A model generated the notes under the pieces. It made no database searches, was not told the origin of the DNA, and worked only from the letters and a program-made list of their open reading frames with translations. A stretch of 64,000 nucleotides of DNA from positions 62,001-126,000 of the forward strand of contig DASPNM010000017.1 in NCBI GenBank assembly GCA_035626515.1, given 5' to 3'. Origin of the DNA: DASPNM01 sp035626515. Its GTDB lineage: Bacteria; Bacteroidota; Bacteroidia; Chitinophagales; Chitinophagaceae. The position numbers and the translations under genes are program-made. Positions within the stretch are counted from its first letter, which is position 1. Every line of letters starts with the position of its first letter. Shown piece after piece: positions 26,770 to 36,465 of this stretch.

Positions 26770-27597
26770 TTATTCACTGGTCACGACGAACGTGATCGGC
26801 TGACGGCGATAGGCTTTTACATGCCGGCCGTTCTGAATCGCCGGAGTCCACCTGGGCCCCTTGCGGATCACGCGCATTGCTTCTTCTTCCATCCCATAGC
26901 CGTGGTTGGTGAGCGCGCGGACATCGCTGATGGCGCCTTCCTTGTCCACCACAAACTGAACCATTACCGTATAAGTTCCTTCGGAAGCTCCGTTATCGGC
27001 CGGCACCGAAGCGTTCAGGTTGCGCTCAAGGAACCTTCTCCATGCGCCGTCACCACCGGGGAAGGCAGCATCAATCTCAACCTTATCGAAGATCTTGTTC
27101 TCATCTTCTTCCTTTTTCTCTTCTACAATTTGCTTACCCTCGTCAATCTGCGTGGGGGTCGCGATGCCCTCGTCCTTAATACCTTCCTGGTCCACCACGT
27201 CGATCTTCGCTTCCTTCAGCTCTTCCTGCGGTGGAGGCGGTTTCTCCACTTCCTCATCCTTCTTGATCACGGGCGGGGTAAACTGTTTCATTTCCACCTT
27301 AGGCGGCTCCTGCTTGGGAGGAGGTGGCGGTGGAGGAGGAATTTCCTTTTTCTCTTCCTGCTTTATATCCTGCAGAGTGATCTCCTGTTGCTTGAACTTT
27401 CGATCCTTGCTTTTCTTAAGCTCGCTCGCGAGCAGGGATCCGCCAATCAGCAACACGGCGATCCCGACCGTGATGCCCAGCGCACGGCTGATGCGGCGAT
27501 TGTAGGTCTTTCGGAGCTCATAGGCACCGTATGCCTTATTCCTGTCTTCGAAAAGCAGGTCCAGGAAATCAGAGGTTAATATTTTGTTAGGCTCCAT
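26770..27597 (-). CDS. tonB: energy transducer TonB
   Basis: A protein of 275 residues. The cytoplasmic start MEPNKILTSDFLDLLFEDRN is the Bacteroidota TonB type, followed by a membrane helix near 36-58 (ALGITVGIAVLLIGGSLLA), a Pro/Lys/Glu-rich periplasmic spacer with runs of proline, and a C-terminal TonB fold ending in YRRQPITFVVTSE. It carries proton-motive energy from ExbB/ExbD to outer-membrane receptors. It is the last gene of the exb operon. Confidence 0.93.
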   Translation of the reverse strand: MEPNKILTSDFLDLLFEDRNKAYGAYELRKTYNRRISRALGITVGIAVLLIGGSLLASELKKSKDRKFKQQEITLQDIKQEEKKEIPPPPPPPPKQEPPKVEMKQFTPPVIKKDEEVEKPPPPQEELKEAKIDVVDQEGIKDEGIATPTQIDEGKQIVEEKKEEDENKIFDKVEIDAAFPGGDGAWRRFLERNLNASVPADNGASEGTYTVMVQFVVDKEGAISDVRALTNHGYGMEEEAMRVIRKGPRWTPAIQNGRHVKAYRRQPITFVVTSE

Positions 27598-27655
27598 GTA
27601 GTTCGCTTTTGGGTTAGATGCTATATAGGTTCCTATTCCATAAATCCTGCCGGAT

Positions 27656-28279
27656 TTAGCGGATATTGTTTGCTTCTTCGGTCTTCCTGATCAGCTCGTA
27701 CTCCTGGTCCAGGATCTTAACCATCGCGTAACGCTTCACCTGGTTGATCGTCATTTCATCTAATATGTCCACGGTGTTCTTATAGGTGGCGTCCTGGCTC
27801 GGCTTGATGATGACCACAAAATCCTGTTCCTTACAGTCGCTTACCGGCTTACCTTCTTTCTGCGCCTTGGCCTCGCAGTCGGGATCGCCGCGGTAGTTCT
27901 CGATCACACGTTTCTTCTTGTCGATGATCACATTCCGGATATCCTTGAAGCTTGAGGTCTTGAAATTGTTTTCGGCGGCGTCGACTTTCAGTTGCCCTTC
28001 GTAGTAATAAACCTGGTTGCCCTTTCCCAGCAAAATAGTCAGCGCTCCCGACTCCTTGGCTTCCGTCTGGTCTTCGGGCTTTTTAATATCCTTCGGCATG
28101 TTCAGGTCGAGAGCCGTGGGGCTGCTCATAGTCGTGGTAAAGACGAAAAACGTGATCAGCAAAAAACCCAGGTCCACCATCGGCGTCATGTCTACGCGCG
28201 TGGAAAGCTTCTTGGCTTTTTTTACGCCCGGACCTTTCTTGTGACTCACTTCGCCGCCACCGGTATCAATGCTTGCCAT
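27656..28279 (-). CDS. exbD: ExbD/TolR-family biopolymer transport protein
   Basis: A protein of 207 residues with a short basic cytoplasmic start, RVDMTPMVDLGFLLITFFVF (membrane helix with the proton-path Asp of TPMVD) and a periplasmic domain with an insert bearing two Cys (DPDCEAKA and VSDCKEQ). It is the second of two ExbD genes, 17 bases after the first and 58 before tonB. Confidence 0.92.
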   Translation of the reverse strand: MASIDTGGGEVSHKKGPGVKKAKKLSTRVDMTPMVDLGFLLITFFVFTTTMSSPTALDLNMPKDIKKPEDQTEAKESGALTILLGKGNQVYYYEGQLKVDAAENNFKTSSFKDIRNVIIDKKKRVIENYRGDPDCEAKAQKEGKPVSDCKEQDFVVIIKPSQDATYKNTVDILDEMTINQVKRYAMVKILDQEYELIRKTEEANNIR

Positions 28280-28296
28280 AACGACTGGTTTAAAAG

Positions 28297-28953
28297 TTAT
28301 TTACTTTTCTGGTTCAGCGACTTCTCGTATTCGCTTCCTTTCGGAACGTCCTCGAGTGCCGTCACCAGGTTATACTTGAACTCTTCATTCCTTTTGAGCG
28401 CGTCGATCACCGCCCCGAAAGTCGGGTACAGCGATTGCGCATCGCCTTTAATTAAAAACTTGAGCGGCTTTCCTGCAAACGCATCCTTGGCGGCCGAGAT
28501 CCACCAGACCAGCTCATTATTGGCAGAATCGGCAACCGGGATACCCGGCTGATGCACCTTCTTCGCCTGTTCGGCAGGCATTCCCAGAATGCTCTTCAAC
28601 CCGCTGAACGGAACGCCGATCCCATAGATGTTCCTGAAGTTCGACATTTCCTGCGGCGTCAGGTTCAGCGAGCGGCTGCTGTTCAGGTTCTGGATCACGG
28701 CATCAATGATCGCCGGCTCCTTTTCCGAAAGCACGGTGAAGAAGACGCGGTTTGCCGAGTCGAATGAGATCATCACCGCATTGCTCTCAGGCAGCGTCTG
28801 GGTCAGCACAGATCCGGGCGTCGTGATGGGCACGGGCTCCTGAGGCTTGAACTTGGTCGCCATGATGAAAAACGACAAAATCAGGAAAGCTACATCCACG
28901 AACGGGGTCATGTCCGTATCGGTGCTCTTCCTGGGTATCTTGACGCTTGGCAT
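28297..28953 (-). CDS. exbD: ExbD/TolR-family biopolymer transport protein
   Basis: A protein of 218 residues beginning MPSVKIPRKSTDTDMTPFVD, with the essential Asp in the membrane helix DVAFLILSFFIMATKF and a periplasmic domain of about 180 residues (LKFLIKGDAQSLYPTFGAVI is the TolR-like part). Two different ExbD proteins in one operon are usual in Bacteroidota and probably form a heterodimer. Confidence 0.92.
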   Translation of the reverse strand: MPSVKIPRKSTDTDMTPFVDVAFLILSFFIMATKFKPQEPVPITTPGSVLTQTLPESNAVMISFDSANRVFFTVLSEKEPAIIDAVIQNLNSSRSLNLTPQEMSNFRNIYGIGVPFSGLKSILGMPAEQAKKVHQPGIPVADSANNELVWWISAAKDAFAGKPLKFLIKGDAQSLYPTFGAVIDALKRNEEFKYNLVTALEDVPKGSEYEKSLNQKSK

Positions 28954-29012
28954 GCTCTAATTGTTTATAAATGAGATGAATCAGTTGTCATTTTTCCACA
29001 AAAAACCCAGCC

Positions 29013-29870
29013 TTATTTATACAAGGAGGCAAAGCTCTGGGTCAGGGTGAAACCTGATTCATCAATACCATATGTAATGTTATCGATCCGAGTGGTAAAT
29101 ACGTTATACATGATCAGGGCCAGGGCCGAGGTGCCGATACCGAGAGCGGTATTGTATAGGGCCTCGGAGATACCTACCGCCAACTCCGTGGCAGCGCCGG
29201 CACCGCCTTCTTCACCGAGGGCGGAGAAGGAACGAATCATTCCCAATACCGTTCCGAGCAGGGCGATCAGCGTACCGACTGAAGTGATGGTGGAGAGAAA
29301 CACCAGGTTCTTCTGAAGCATCGGGAGTTCCAGGGCCGTGGCTTCCTCCACTTCCTTCTGGATTGCCAGCACTTTCTGATCGGTGTTCATCCCCTGTTCG
29401 TTGATCATTTCCTTGTAGCGGCGGAGTCCGGCTTTCATCACGTTGGCAACCGAACCACGCTGCTTGTCGCACTCCGTCAGCGCGGCATCCACGTTGCGGT
29501 TGGCGAGGTGGTACTGCACCTTGCGAATGAAATCAGAAATGGAACCGCTGCCGAGTGCTTTCCGGATCGTCAGCCATCTTTCGATCGAAAATGTGATCAC
29601 CATCAAAAGCATTCCGATCAGCAGGGGAACGATGATGCCACCTTCATAGATTCTGTGCAGGGCATTGATGGGTTTTAAGTGCTTGGGCCAGAACCAGCCT
29701 TCGCCTTTTACCTCAAATCCTTTGGGGTCGCCCAGGATGAAACGCCAGATCACGTAACCGGCGATGATACAAAAGAGCGGGGCGATCCACGAAATTGCGT
29801 TGCTGGTCTTTTTTGCCTGTACAGATGTGGCCTTAACCGAAGCGGGTGCAGCTGGTCTAGTCTCTGCCAT
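29013..29870 (-). CDS. exbB: ExbB/TolQ/MotA-family proton channel protein
   Basis: A protein of 285 residues with a basic cytoplasmic start, a first membrane helix near 28-46 (ISWIAPLFCIIAGYVIW), another at GGIIVPLLIGMLLMVITFSI, and the family block LVFLSTITSVGTLIALLGTV with GMIRSFSALG; the helix ALYNTALGIGTSALALIMYN completes the channel. It powers TonB with its ExbD partners and is the first gene of the operon. Confidence 0.93.
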   Translation of the reverse strand: MAETRPAAPASVKATSVQAKKTSNAISWIAPLFCIIAGYVIWRFILGDPKGFEVKGEGWFWPKHLKPINALHRIYEGGIIVPLLIGMLLMVITFSIERWLTIRKALGSGSISDFIRKVQYHLANRNVDAALTECDKQRGSVANVMKAGLRRYKEMINEQGMNTDQKVLAIQKEVEEATALELPMLQKNLVFLSTITSVGTLIALLGTVLGMIRSFSALGEEGGAGAATELAVGISEALYNTALGIGTSALALIMYNVFTTRIDNITYGIDESGFTLTQSFASLYK

Positions 29871-29905
29871 GTTCTTAGTTTTTAGTTTTTTAAATTTTAG
29901 AATTT

Positions 29906-29935
29906 AAAAGTTAAATCCCGGATCAAAAGATGCAA
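29906..29935 (-). promoter_or_regulatory. candidate promoter of the exb/tonB operon
   Basis: Minus-strand TTG (29935-29933), 19 bases of spacer and TAACTTTT (29913-29906) resemble the Bacteroidota -33/-7 pair, with a mismatch in the last base. It is 35 bases before the exbB ATG. The rest of the gap to 30059 shows no gene. Confidence 0.4.
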
Positions 29936-30059
29936 TGGTAAGAAAAAACTTCCTAAAAAACCTTCCACCGGGCATATTTCTGACCGGTCAAGATAAGGGA
30001 TTTTCGGTCCGGAAACGACCGCCTCGGGGAGTGATTTTCCGCCGCCCGGTGGCTCCAAA

Positions 30060-31337
30060 TCACTCATACCGGAGCGCTTCAATAGGATTGAGCCGGGCCG
30101 CCTTCAGTGCAGGATAAAGACCCGCGGCGAGACCCACCAGGGTACACAGCACGATACCGTAAAGCACCCAGTTCCAGGGTACCACAAAACCTGTCTTCAG
30201 CACAATTGAAAACAGGTTTCCAACGAGCACGCCCAGGCCAATGCCGAACAATGCTCCGAGCACGCTGATGATCACCGATTCCATCAAAAACTGGCGGCTG
30301 ACCATCCTCCGCTTGCCCCCTATCGCTTTCACGAGACCCACCTCCCGGGTGCGCTCCGACACTGAGACCAGCATGATATTCATCAGCCCGATGGCTGCGC
30401 CGATCAGCGTAATCATTCCGATCACGGTAGCCGATATGGTAAGAAACCGAAGACTGTTCATTGCCTTCTCGGCAATGCTGTCGCTCCGGTCCAGGACGAA
30501 ATTGTTTTCCTCGGTAGTGTTGAGTTTGCGGATGGCGCGAAACAAACCTTCTGCTTCTCCCATGGCTTCTTCCACCTGTCGAATCTCGGCAGTCATAACA
30601 GCCACCACAAAAGAGAAACGCGAAGAAAAGTTCCGGTCCACATTCGTATAGGGGGCAATTACCAGGTTATCGCGGCTGAATCCGAATGTCGATCCACGGC
30701 TTTCCAAAACACCCAGAACACGGTAAGGAACATTGTTGATGCGCACCACGGAATTCACCGCCTTTTGTTCATTTCTGCGAAAGAGCTTCGCAGCTATATC
30801 GTGGCCAAGCAGGCAAACGTTACGGCCGGTCTGCACGTCCATCCTGTTCAGATTGCGACCGTATTTGAGGTTGAAGCCGTTCAGTAAAAGATAATTGTCG
30901 TCGCCGCCGAAGACCATCACATTGGGACTGGTCTTGCGCGTTTCGAAAGAAACCAGGTTTTCCCGCCCGCCAAATTTGGAAATGCTTTTTACCGAAGGAA
31001 ACTGAAAATGCTCCGCGAACAGCTCGGCCTCCTCCTTTCGAATGAGTTTTCCGAGGCTGGACTTCTTTTCTTTCCGTTTTCCTTTTTTTGAAAGCTTGAC
31101 TTCGGAATTGCTGTCGCCACCGAAGCGGATGTTCCGCTCTTTGTACCGGATGGTAAACGCGTTCGCGCCCATCGTGGAAAAGCTTTCTTTGAGCTTTTGA
31201 TTCATTGCCTTGATGGCCGTGATAATGCCCACAAGGGCCATAATGCCAAAGGCAATAATAGCCACGGTGAGACCGGTCCGAAGCATGTTGCTCCGCACCG
31301 AGCGGAAGGCCAGAGAGAAAATATCCCGGATGTGCAT
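30060..31337 (-). CDS. ABC transporter permease, MacB/FtsX type
   Basis: A protein of 425 residues. An N-terminal membrane helix (LRTGLTVAIIAFGIMALVGIIT) is followed by a MacB-like periplasmic domain of about 240 residues and three C-terminal helices in an FtsX domain (SATVIGMITLIGAAIGLMNI, with SERTREVGLVKAIGGKRR after it). No ATPase gene is adjacent, so the partner is elsewhere. Such permeases mediate lipoprotein, peptide or drug export, or signalling to envelope enzymes. Its ATG is three bases after a hairpin behind nuoN. Confidence 0.9.
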   Translation of the reverse strand: MHIRDIFSLAFRSVRSNMLRTGLTVAIIAFGIMALVGIITAIKAMNQKLKESFSTMGANAFTIRYKERNIRFGGDSNSEVKLSKKGKRKEKKSSLGKLIRKEEAELFAEHFQFPSVKSISKFGGRENLVSFETRKTSPNVMVFGGDDNYLLLNGFNLKYGRNLNRMDVQTGRNVCLLGHDIAAKLFRRNEQKAVNSVVRINNVPYRVLGVLESRGSTFGFSRDNLVIAPYTNVDRNFSSRFSFVVAVMTAEIRQVEEAMGEAEGLFRAIRKLNTTEENNFVLDRSDSIAEKAMNSLRFLTISATVIGMITLIGAAIGLMNIMLVSVSERTREVGLVKAIGGKRRMVSRQFLMESVIISVLGALFGIGLGVLVGNLFSIVLKTGFVVPWNWVLYGIVLCTLVGLAAGLYPALKAARLNPIEALRYE

Positions 31338-31339
31338 AG

Positions 31340-31363
31340 AAGCCCCTTAAAGTTACGGGGCTT
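31340..31363 (-). promoter_or_regulatory. hairpin between nuoN and the permease start
   Basis: AAGCCCC (31363-31357 on the minus strand) pairs with GGGGCTT (31346-31340) over a 10-base loop. On the minus strand no T-run follows; instead the permease ATG begins after two bases. It may weakly terminate the nuo operon or restrict translation of the permease. Confidence 0.4.
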
Positions 31364-31380
31364 TACCGGCACAGCAGTGC

Positions 31381-32748
31381 TTAGAAATAATACCAGTTCA
31401 GCAGCAGGTTCGGGAAAATCCCCAGCGCGATAACAAGCGCCGCCAGCAAGATCAGCGTGAACCGGAAAACGGGAGTCACCGCGAGTGCTTGCGATTCTCC
31501 CTGTCGGAAATACATAGCCTGTATAAGCCGGAAATAATAATAGACGCTGACTGCCGCCATCAGCACGGCGAAGATCACCAGCCACAAGTACTGCCCGGTA
31601 GCGAGAGCCGCCTTCAACATGTAGAATTTCGAAAGAAAGCCCGCCGTGAGGGGAATTCCTGCGAGCGAAAGCAGGAAGATCGTGAGGAGGGCCGCGAGCA
31701 GCGGTTCCTGGCGCGCAAAGCCGTTGAATCCTTCAAAGCTGTAATCGTTCATTTTGATGAGTACTGCAAAGATCCCGATCGTGGCGAGGCTGTACGCTGC
31801 TGCGTAAAGCAGCAGACCTTCCTTCGCATCGCTGTTCATTGCGTAGAGTGCGAGAAGCATAAAGCCGGCCTGTGCAATGCTCGAATACGCAAGCATCCGT
31901 TTCACGCTCTGCTGGAAAACCGCCGTGATGTTCCCGATCAGCAACGTGAGCACAGTGATGATTGCAATCAGCAGCTTCCATTCGCCGGCAAGATTTCCAA
32001 ATGCCTCGTCAAATAGGCGGATGAAGCCAATGAAGAGCGCGGCCTTCACAATCGTGGCCATGAAAGAAGTGAATACGGTGGGCGCGCCATCATACACGTC
32101 GGGCGTCCAGAAATGAAACGGCGCTGCGGAAACCTTGAACGACATCGAAAAAAGGAGCAGCACGATTCCCGCCACCATCAACACGGAAGGTGCGCTGACC
32201 AGGATGCGGCCGGTGTCGAAGCTGCCCGTCGCACCAAAAATCAGCGCGATGCCCATCAGCATCAGCCCTGTTGAAAATGCACCCAGCAAGAAATATTTCA
32301 GCGCAGCTTCGTTGCTTTTCAAATTCCGCTTGTCGCTGCCGGTAAGGATGTAAAGGGGAATTGAAATGATCTCGATCCCCAGGAAGAGGATAAGCAGGGA
32401 ACGGAACGAAACCGTGAGGCAGATGCCGCAAAGTATGAAGAACAGCAGCGCAAAAAACTCCCCGTAATGCTGGCTGACCCGCTCCATGTCGCGCGCCGAA
32501 AGCACGAGATAGAGAAAAGTGGAAGCAAAGACGATGGAATTGAAGAGCAGGGCAAACCGGTCGAATTCCAGCATGCCCCGGGTATTCACGCGGAAGAACT
32601 CGAACCCCATCATTTCCGCAACGTTCAAGCCCAGCAGCAACAATAGCCCGCCGGTCGCGATGGCCCGCACCCGGCTCTTCTGCCGGATAAACACCGCGGC
32701 AAACATCATCAGCACGCCCAGGATTGCGGATAATAAGAGTGCATTCAT
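31381..32748 (-). CDS. nuoN: NADH-quinone oxidoreductase subunit N
   Basis: A protein of 455 residues, almost entirely membrane helices, of the Mrp-antiporter type. The central proton-antiporter block includes YFLLGAFSTGLMLMGIALIF, FHFWTPDVYDGAPTVFTSFM and VKRMLAYSSIAQAGFML. It is one of three proton-pumping arms of complex I and the last gene of the operon, 24 bases after nuoM. Confidence 0.95.
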   Translation of the reverse strand: MNALLLSAILGVLMMFAAVFIRQKSRVRAIATGGLLLLLGLNVAEMMGFEFFRVNTRGMLEFDRFALLFNSIVFASTFLYLVLSARDMERVSQHYGEFFALLFFILCGICLTVSFRSLLILFLGIEIISIPLYILTGSDKRNLKSNEAALKYFLLGAFSTGLMLMGIALIFGATGSFDTGRILVSAPSVLMVAGIVLLLFSMSFKVSAAPFHFWTPDVYDGAPTVFTSFMATIVKAALFIGFIRLFDEAFGNLAGEWKLLIAIITVLTLLIGNITAVFQQSVKRMLAYSSIAQAGFMLLALYAMNSDAKEGLLLYAAAYSLATIGIFAVLIKMNDYSFEGFNGFARQEPLLAALLTIFLLSLAGIPLTAGFLSKFYMLKAALATGQYLWLVIFAVLMAAVSVYYYFRLIQAMYFRQGESQALAVTPVFRFTLILLAALVIALGIFPNLLLNWYYF

Positions 32749-32772
32749 ACAACGAGCCCTGCGGGGCGAAAT

Positions 32773-34245
32773 TTATTTTTTTAATAGAGGCAGCACATTG
32801 GCCTTGTTCCAGATAAATTCGGAAATCTCATTCGTTACGTTGAGCAGCGCTTGCGGATAAACTCCCGCGGCAAGCACAAACGCGACCACGACCCACAGCG
32901 CCGCCTTTTCGTTTCGGCTGATATCAACCGCTGCTTCCGTGCGCGGGGTCGTGTCGCCGTAAAAAACTTTGCGGATCATGTTCAGCGTATAAACCGCAGC
33001 CAGCACGATGCCCGAGGCCGCGAATACGGTGAACCAGATCCTGTATTGCGTGGCTTCCGAATTCAGGAGGCCGTTGATCATCAGGAATTCCCCGGGGAAT
33101 CCACTCGTCAGGGGGAGCGCGATGTTCGCGAGCGCAATGATTACCAAAAGTGTTGCCAGCACCGGCGCCCTGCGCGCAAGCCCTCCCAGCTCGGAAATTT
33201 TCCGGGTTCCATATCTCCGCTCAACCATTTCCACCACCATCCAGAGGCCGATTATGTTGATGCCGTGGTTGAACATCTGGATCATCACCCCCTGCATTCC
33301 CGAACGATTCTCCGCGAAAATGGCTGCAGCCATCAGGCCCACGTGAGCGATGGACGAATACGCGACAAACCGTTTGAGATCATCCTGCCGGATCGCTATC
33401 AGGGAAGCATAGACAATTCCTACGACCGCCAGCGACATTACCACATCGCCCCATTGGTAAGAAGCAACGGGAAGCACGGGCAGCAACCAGCGGAGGATGC
33501 CGAACACCCCCATTTTCACCATCACCGCGCTCAGGATCATTGTAGCTGCAGTGGGTGATTGCTCGTATGTATCGGGCTGCCAGGTGTGAAAGGGAAACAC
33601 CGGCATCTTGATAGCGAACGCGAGAAAGAAGAGCCAAAAATGCCAGCCCTGCTCGCGGCTGCCGATCACAATGCGATAAAATGATTCGAGGTCAAAGGAA
33701 CGGTCGGGCGTTTTTGCGTACAGGGAAAGGATTGCAATCAGCATCAGCACCGATCCCACGAAGGTGTAGATGAAAAATTTGAAAGTGACGGCAATTCTTC
33801 TTTCGCCGCCCCACTGTGAACAGATGAAATACATCGGGATCAGCGCCAGCTCCCAAAAAAAATAAAAGAGCAGCGCATCCGCCGCGAGGAAAACTCCCAT
33901 GAGCCCGGCCTGCGCCAGCAGCATCAGTGCAAAAAAATTGTTCGCCTTCGTATAGTCAGCCCTCCATGTGGAGATAAATGCCAGTGGAAAAGCCAGTGCA
34001 GTAAGCAGGCAGAGGAGCTGCCCCATTCCATCGAGCCGAAGCGAAAAACTGCTGCCGAGACCGGGCATCCATTCGGTACGGTAGCTGATGAGCTCTGGCT
34101 GATTCATCGTCATGCCCGCCGCGAGCGCGACCAATGTAAGCAACGCAGAAAACAGGGAGGTCCTTCTGGCCGTCCCCCCGTCTTTAACAACAAAGAGAAC
34201 AAGTCCGCTGAGCAGGGGTATCGATATGAGCAGGAGTGATATCAT
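32773..34245 (-). CDS. nuoM: NADH-quinone oxidoreductase subunit M
   Basis: A protein of 490 residues with about 14 membrane helices. Family blocks are FYFFWELALIPMYFICSQWG, FPFHTWQPDTYEQSPTAATM and LKRFVAYSSIAHVGLMAAAI, with conserved Lys and Glu in the helices for proton transfer. Its ATG directly follows the nuoL stop codon. Confidence 0.96.
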   Translation of the reverse strand: MISLLLISIPLLSGLVLFVVKDGGTARRTSLFSALLTLVALAAGMTMNQPELISYRTEWMPGLGSSFSLRLDGMGQLLCLLTALAFPLAFISTWRADYTKANNFFALMLLAQAGLMGVFLAADALLFYFFWELALIPMYFICSQWGGERRIAVTFKFFIYTFVGSVLMLIAILSLYAKTPDRSFDLESFYRIVIGSREQGWHFWLFFLAFAIKMPVFPFHTWQPDTYEQSPTAATMILSAVMVKMGVFGILRWLLPVLPVASYQWGDVVMSLAVVGIVYASLIAIRQDDLKRFVAYSSIAHVGLMAAAIFAENRSGMQGVMIQMFNHGINIIGLWMVVEMVERRYGTRKISELGGLARRAPVLATLLVIIALANIALPLTSGFPGEFLMINGLLNSEATQYRIWFTVFAASGIVLAAVYTLNMIRKVFYGDTTPRTEAAVDISRNEKAALWVVVAFVLAAGVYPQALLNVTNEISEFIWNKANVLPLLKK

Positions 34246-36132
34246 TTATTTTCTCAGAAAAAACTGCAGCACGAAAATCGCAAGCATGCTGATCACCATT
34301 AACAATACATAATTCGCCACCTGTCCGCTCTGGAGGAGTCGCAGCTGGCGGCCGCCGTAATTGACGGCTCTTCCCACGCCGTTCACCAACGCGTCAATCA
34401 CCGGTTTTTCAACGGAAGTTTGCAGGAATCCGCCGAAACGGTGCACCGGGCGCACTATAATATTTTCATACAGTTCATCGACATACCATTTGTTCGCCAG
34501 CAGCTTTCCCAATCCCTGCGGCTCCGGAAACCGCTCGCGGCGGACCTGCAGCCAGGCGATGAGTATGGCAATAAGCACCAGCGCCGTGGAAAGTCCCATC
34601 AGCATCCACTCGGTGGAATGCGGAATGTGGGGAGGCTCCCCGGCACGGATTACCGGCGACAGAAAAGCGGACAGGTATTCGGCGCCCGCCGCAAATACCG
34701 ACGGAACATTCACGAACCCCCCGGCGAACGATAGCAGGGCCAGGATCACCAGCGGTATGGTCATCGGCGCGGGACTTTCATGAACATGAGTCGCCTGTTC
34801 CTGGGTTCCGCGAAAGCTTCCGCTGAAGGTGAGAAAGTAGAGCCGGAACATGTAATAAGCAGTGAGCATTGCCCCCAAAAGGGCAACGGCGTACAGCATT
34901 TTGTTTTCTACAAACACGCTCAGCAGTATCGCGTCTTTTGAGAAGAAGCCGGAAAACGGCGGGATGCCGGCGATTGCCACGCAGCCGATCAGGAATGTGG
35001 CTGCGGTCAGCCGAAGCTTGCGTCCAAGTCCGCCCATGTTGCGCAGGTCCTGCTCCCCTCCCAGCGCATGGATCACACTGCCGGCCGCGAGGAAAAGTAG
35101 CGCTTTGAAGAAAGCATGCGTCATGACGTGGAATACTCCCGCCGTAAACGCTCCGACTCCCAGCGCCAGGAACATGTATCCCAGCTGGCTCACCGTGGAG
35201 TACGCCAGCACTTTCTTGATATCGTTTTGCCTCATGGCAATGCTCGCCGCAACCAGCGCGGTAGCCAGGCCGATGATGGCAACAACGTACATCGAAACGG
35301 GGGCCAGAGCGTAGAGCACATTGCTGCGTGCTACCATATAAATACCTGCAGTGACCATCGTGGCGGCATGGATCAGCGCGGAAACGGGTGTCGGTCCGGC
35401 CATCGCGTCGGGGAGCCATGTATACAGGGGGATCTGCGCGCTCTTTCCGGCGGCACCGACAAAGAGCAGCAGCGTGATGATGGTCACATCCGTCGTGCTA
35501 AGGCGCGAGGCACCTGAAAAAATGTCCGCGAAGTTCAGGGTGCCGGTTGTCCCGATCAGCCAGAACAGCGCGAGCAGGAAACCCAGGTCGCCGATGCGGT
35601 TCATGATGAAAGCTTTGTTGGCGGCACGGTTGTATTCGTGGTTGCGGAACCAGAACCCGATGAGCAGGTAGGAGCAGAGTCCCACCCCCTCCCAGCCAAT
35701 GAACATGACCAGGTAATTGCCACCCATCACGAGCACAAGCATGAAAAACACGAACAGGTTCAGATAGGAAAAATACCTTGCGTAGTGAGGTGCGCTTTCC
35801 TCGTGCATGTATGCTGCCGAGTAGATGTGGATCAGTAATCCCACACCGGTAATGATCAGGAGGAACAGCGTCGACAGCGCGTCAATTTGAAAAGAAAATG
35901 GGATACTGAGCTTATCCACCCGGATAAAGCTGAAATATTCGGTCGCCAGTTGCGCGCCGCCGCGCACTTCAACAAAAACCGCACAGCTCAGCGCGAAGGC
36001 AAGCAGCACTACTCCGCAGCCAATGAAGCTCACCGCGCGTTTGGAAAGAATAGTACGCGCCAGCCCGTTCACGACAAACCCGAGCAGCGGGAGGAGTGGG
36101 ACCAGGTAAACGATATCGAGAGCTGTTTTCAT
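34246..36132 (-). CDS. nuoL: NADH-quinone oxidoreductase subunit L
   Basis: A protein of 628 residues, the distal antiporter-like subunit with the long lateral helix at its C-terminus. Diagnostic blocks are FIGWEGVGLCSYLLIGFWF, AQIPLYTWLPDAMAGPTPVS, ALIHAATMVTAGIYMVAR and IPPFSGFFSKDAIL. Its ATG overlaps the nuoK stop by one base (TAATG). Confidence 0.97.
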   Translation of the reverse strand: MKTALDIVYLVPLLPLLGFVVNGLARTILSKRAVSFIGCGVVLLAFALSCAVFVEVRGGAQLATEYFSFIRVDKLSIPFSFQIDALSTLFLLIITGVGLLIHIYSAAYMHEESAPHYARYFSYLNLFVFFMLVLVMGGNYLVMFIGWEGVGLCSYLLIGFWFRNHEYNRAANKAFIMNRIGDLGFLLALFWLIGTTGTLNFADIFSGASRLSTTDVTIITLLLFVGAAGKSAQIPLYTWLPDAMAGPTPVSALIHAATMVTAGIYMVARSNVLYALAPVSMYVVAIIGLATALVAASIAMRQNDIKKVLAYSTVSQLGYMFLALGVGAFTAGVFHVMTHAFFKALLFLAAGSVIHALGGEQDLRNMGGLGRKLRLTAATFLIGCVAIAGIPPFSGFFSKDAILLSVFVENKMLYAVALLGAMLTAYYMFRLYFLTFSGSFRGTQEQATHVHESPAPMTIPLVILALLSFAGGFVNVPSVFAAGAEYLSAFLSPVIRAGEPPHIPHSTEWMLMGLSTALVLIAILIAWLQVRRERFPEPQGLGKLLANKWYVDELYENIIVRPVHRFGGFLQTSVEKPVIDALVNGVGRAVNYGGRQLRLLQSGQVANYVLLMVISMLAIFVLQFFLRK

Positions 36133-36461
36133 TAGTGGCGCAGCCGGTTTAAGAAATTTACATCCACGGAATGTATGTTTCGGTACATCATCACGATGAT
36201 CGCCAGTCCTACGCTGACCTCAGCCGCCGCCACTACCATGATAAAAAACACGAGTATTTGACCTTCGCTTCCAGCGGCTGCGTTGGTCGCGACTCCTTTC
36301 AGGTGGTGCATCTTGGAAAATGCCACGAGCATCAGGTTCACCGCGTTCAGCATAAGCTCGATGCACATGAAGATGATGATCGCGTTCCGCCGCGTGAGCA
36401 CCCCCACGATGCCGATGCAGAAGAGGGCGATCGAAAGGAATATGTAATAGTTGATCGGCAT
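36132..36461 (-). CDS. nuoK: NADH-quinone oxidoreductase subunit K
   Basis: The ATG at 36461 (MPINYYIFLSIALFCIG) gives 109 residues and matches the family length; the ATG at 36482 would overlap nuoJ. Three membrane helices are seen, with the conserved Glu in MCIELMLNAVNL and a second in AAAEVSVGLAI. Ten extra residues (HLKGVATNAAAGSEG region) form the loop between helices two and three. Confidence 0.95.
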   Translation of the reverse strand: MPINYYIFLSIALFCIGIVGVLTRRNAIIIFMCIELMLNAVNLMLVAFSKMHHLKGVATNAAAGSEGQILVFFIMVVAAAEVSVGLAIIVMMYRNIHSVDVNFLNRLRH

Positions 36462-36465
36462 GTCT

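Noticed and set aside
26821..27579. Plus-strand frames rich in Leu, Arg and Gly across tonB
   Set aside because: They are the complement of the Pro/Lys/Glu-rich TonB spacer.
29897..30117. Small open frames on both strands between exbB and the permease
   Set aside because: No motif and inconsistent with the neighbouring promoter region.
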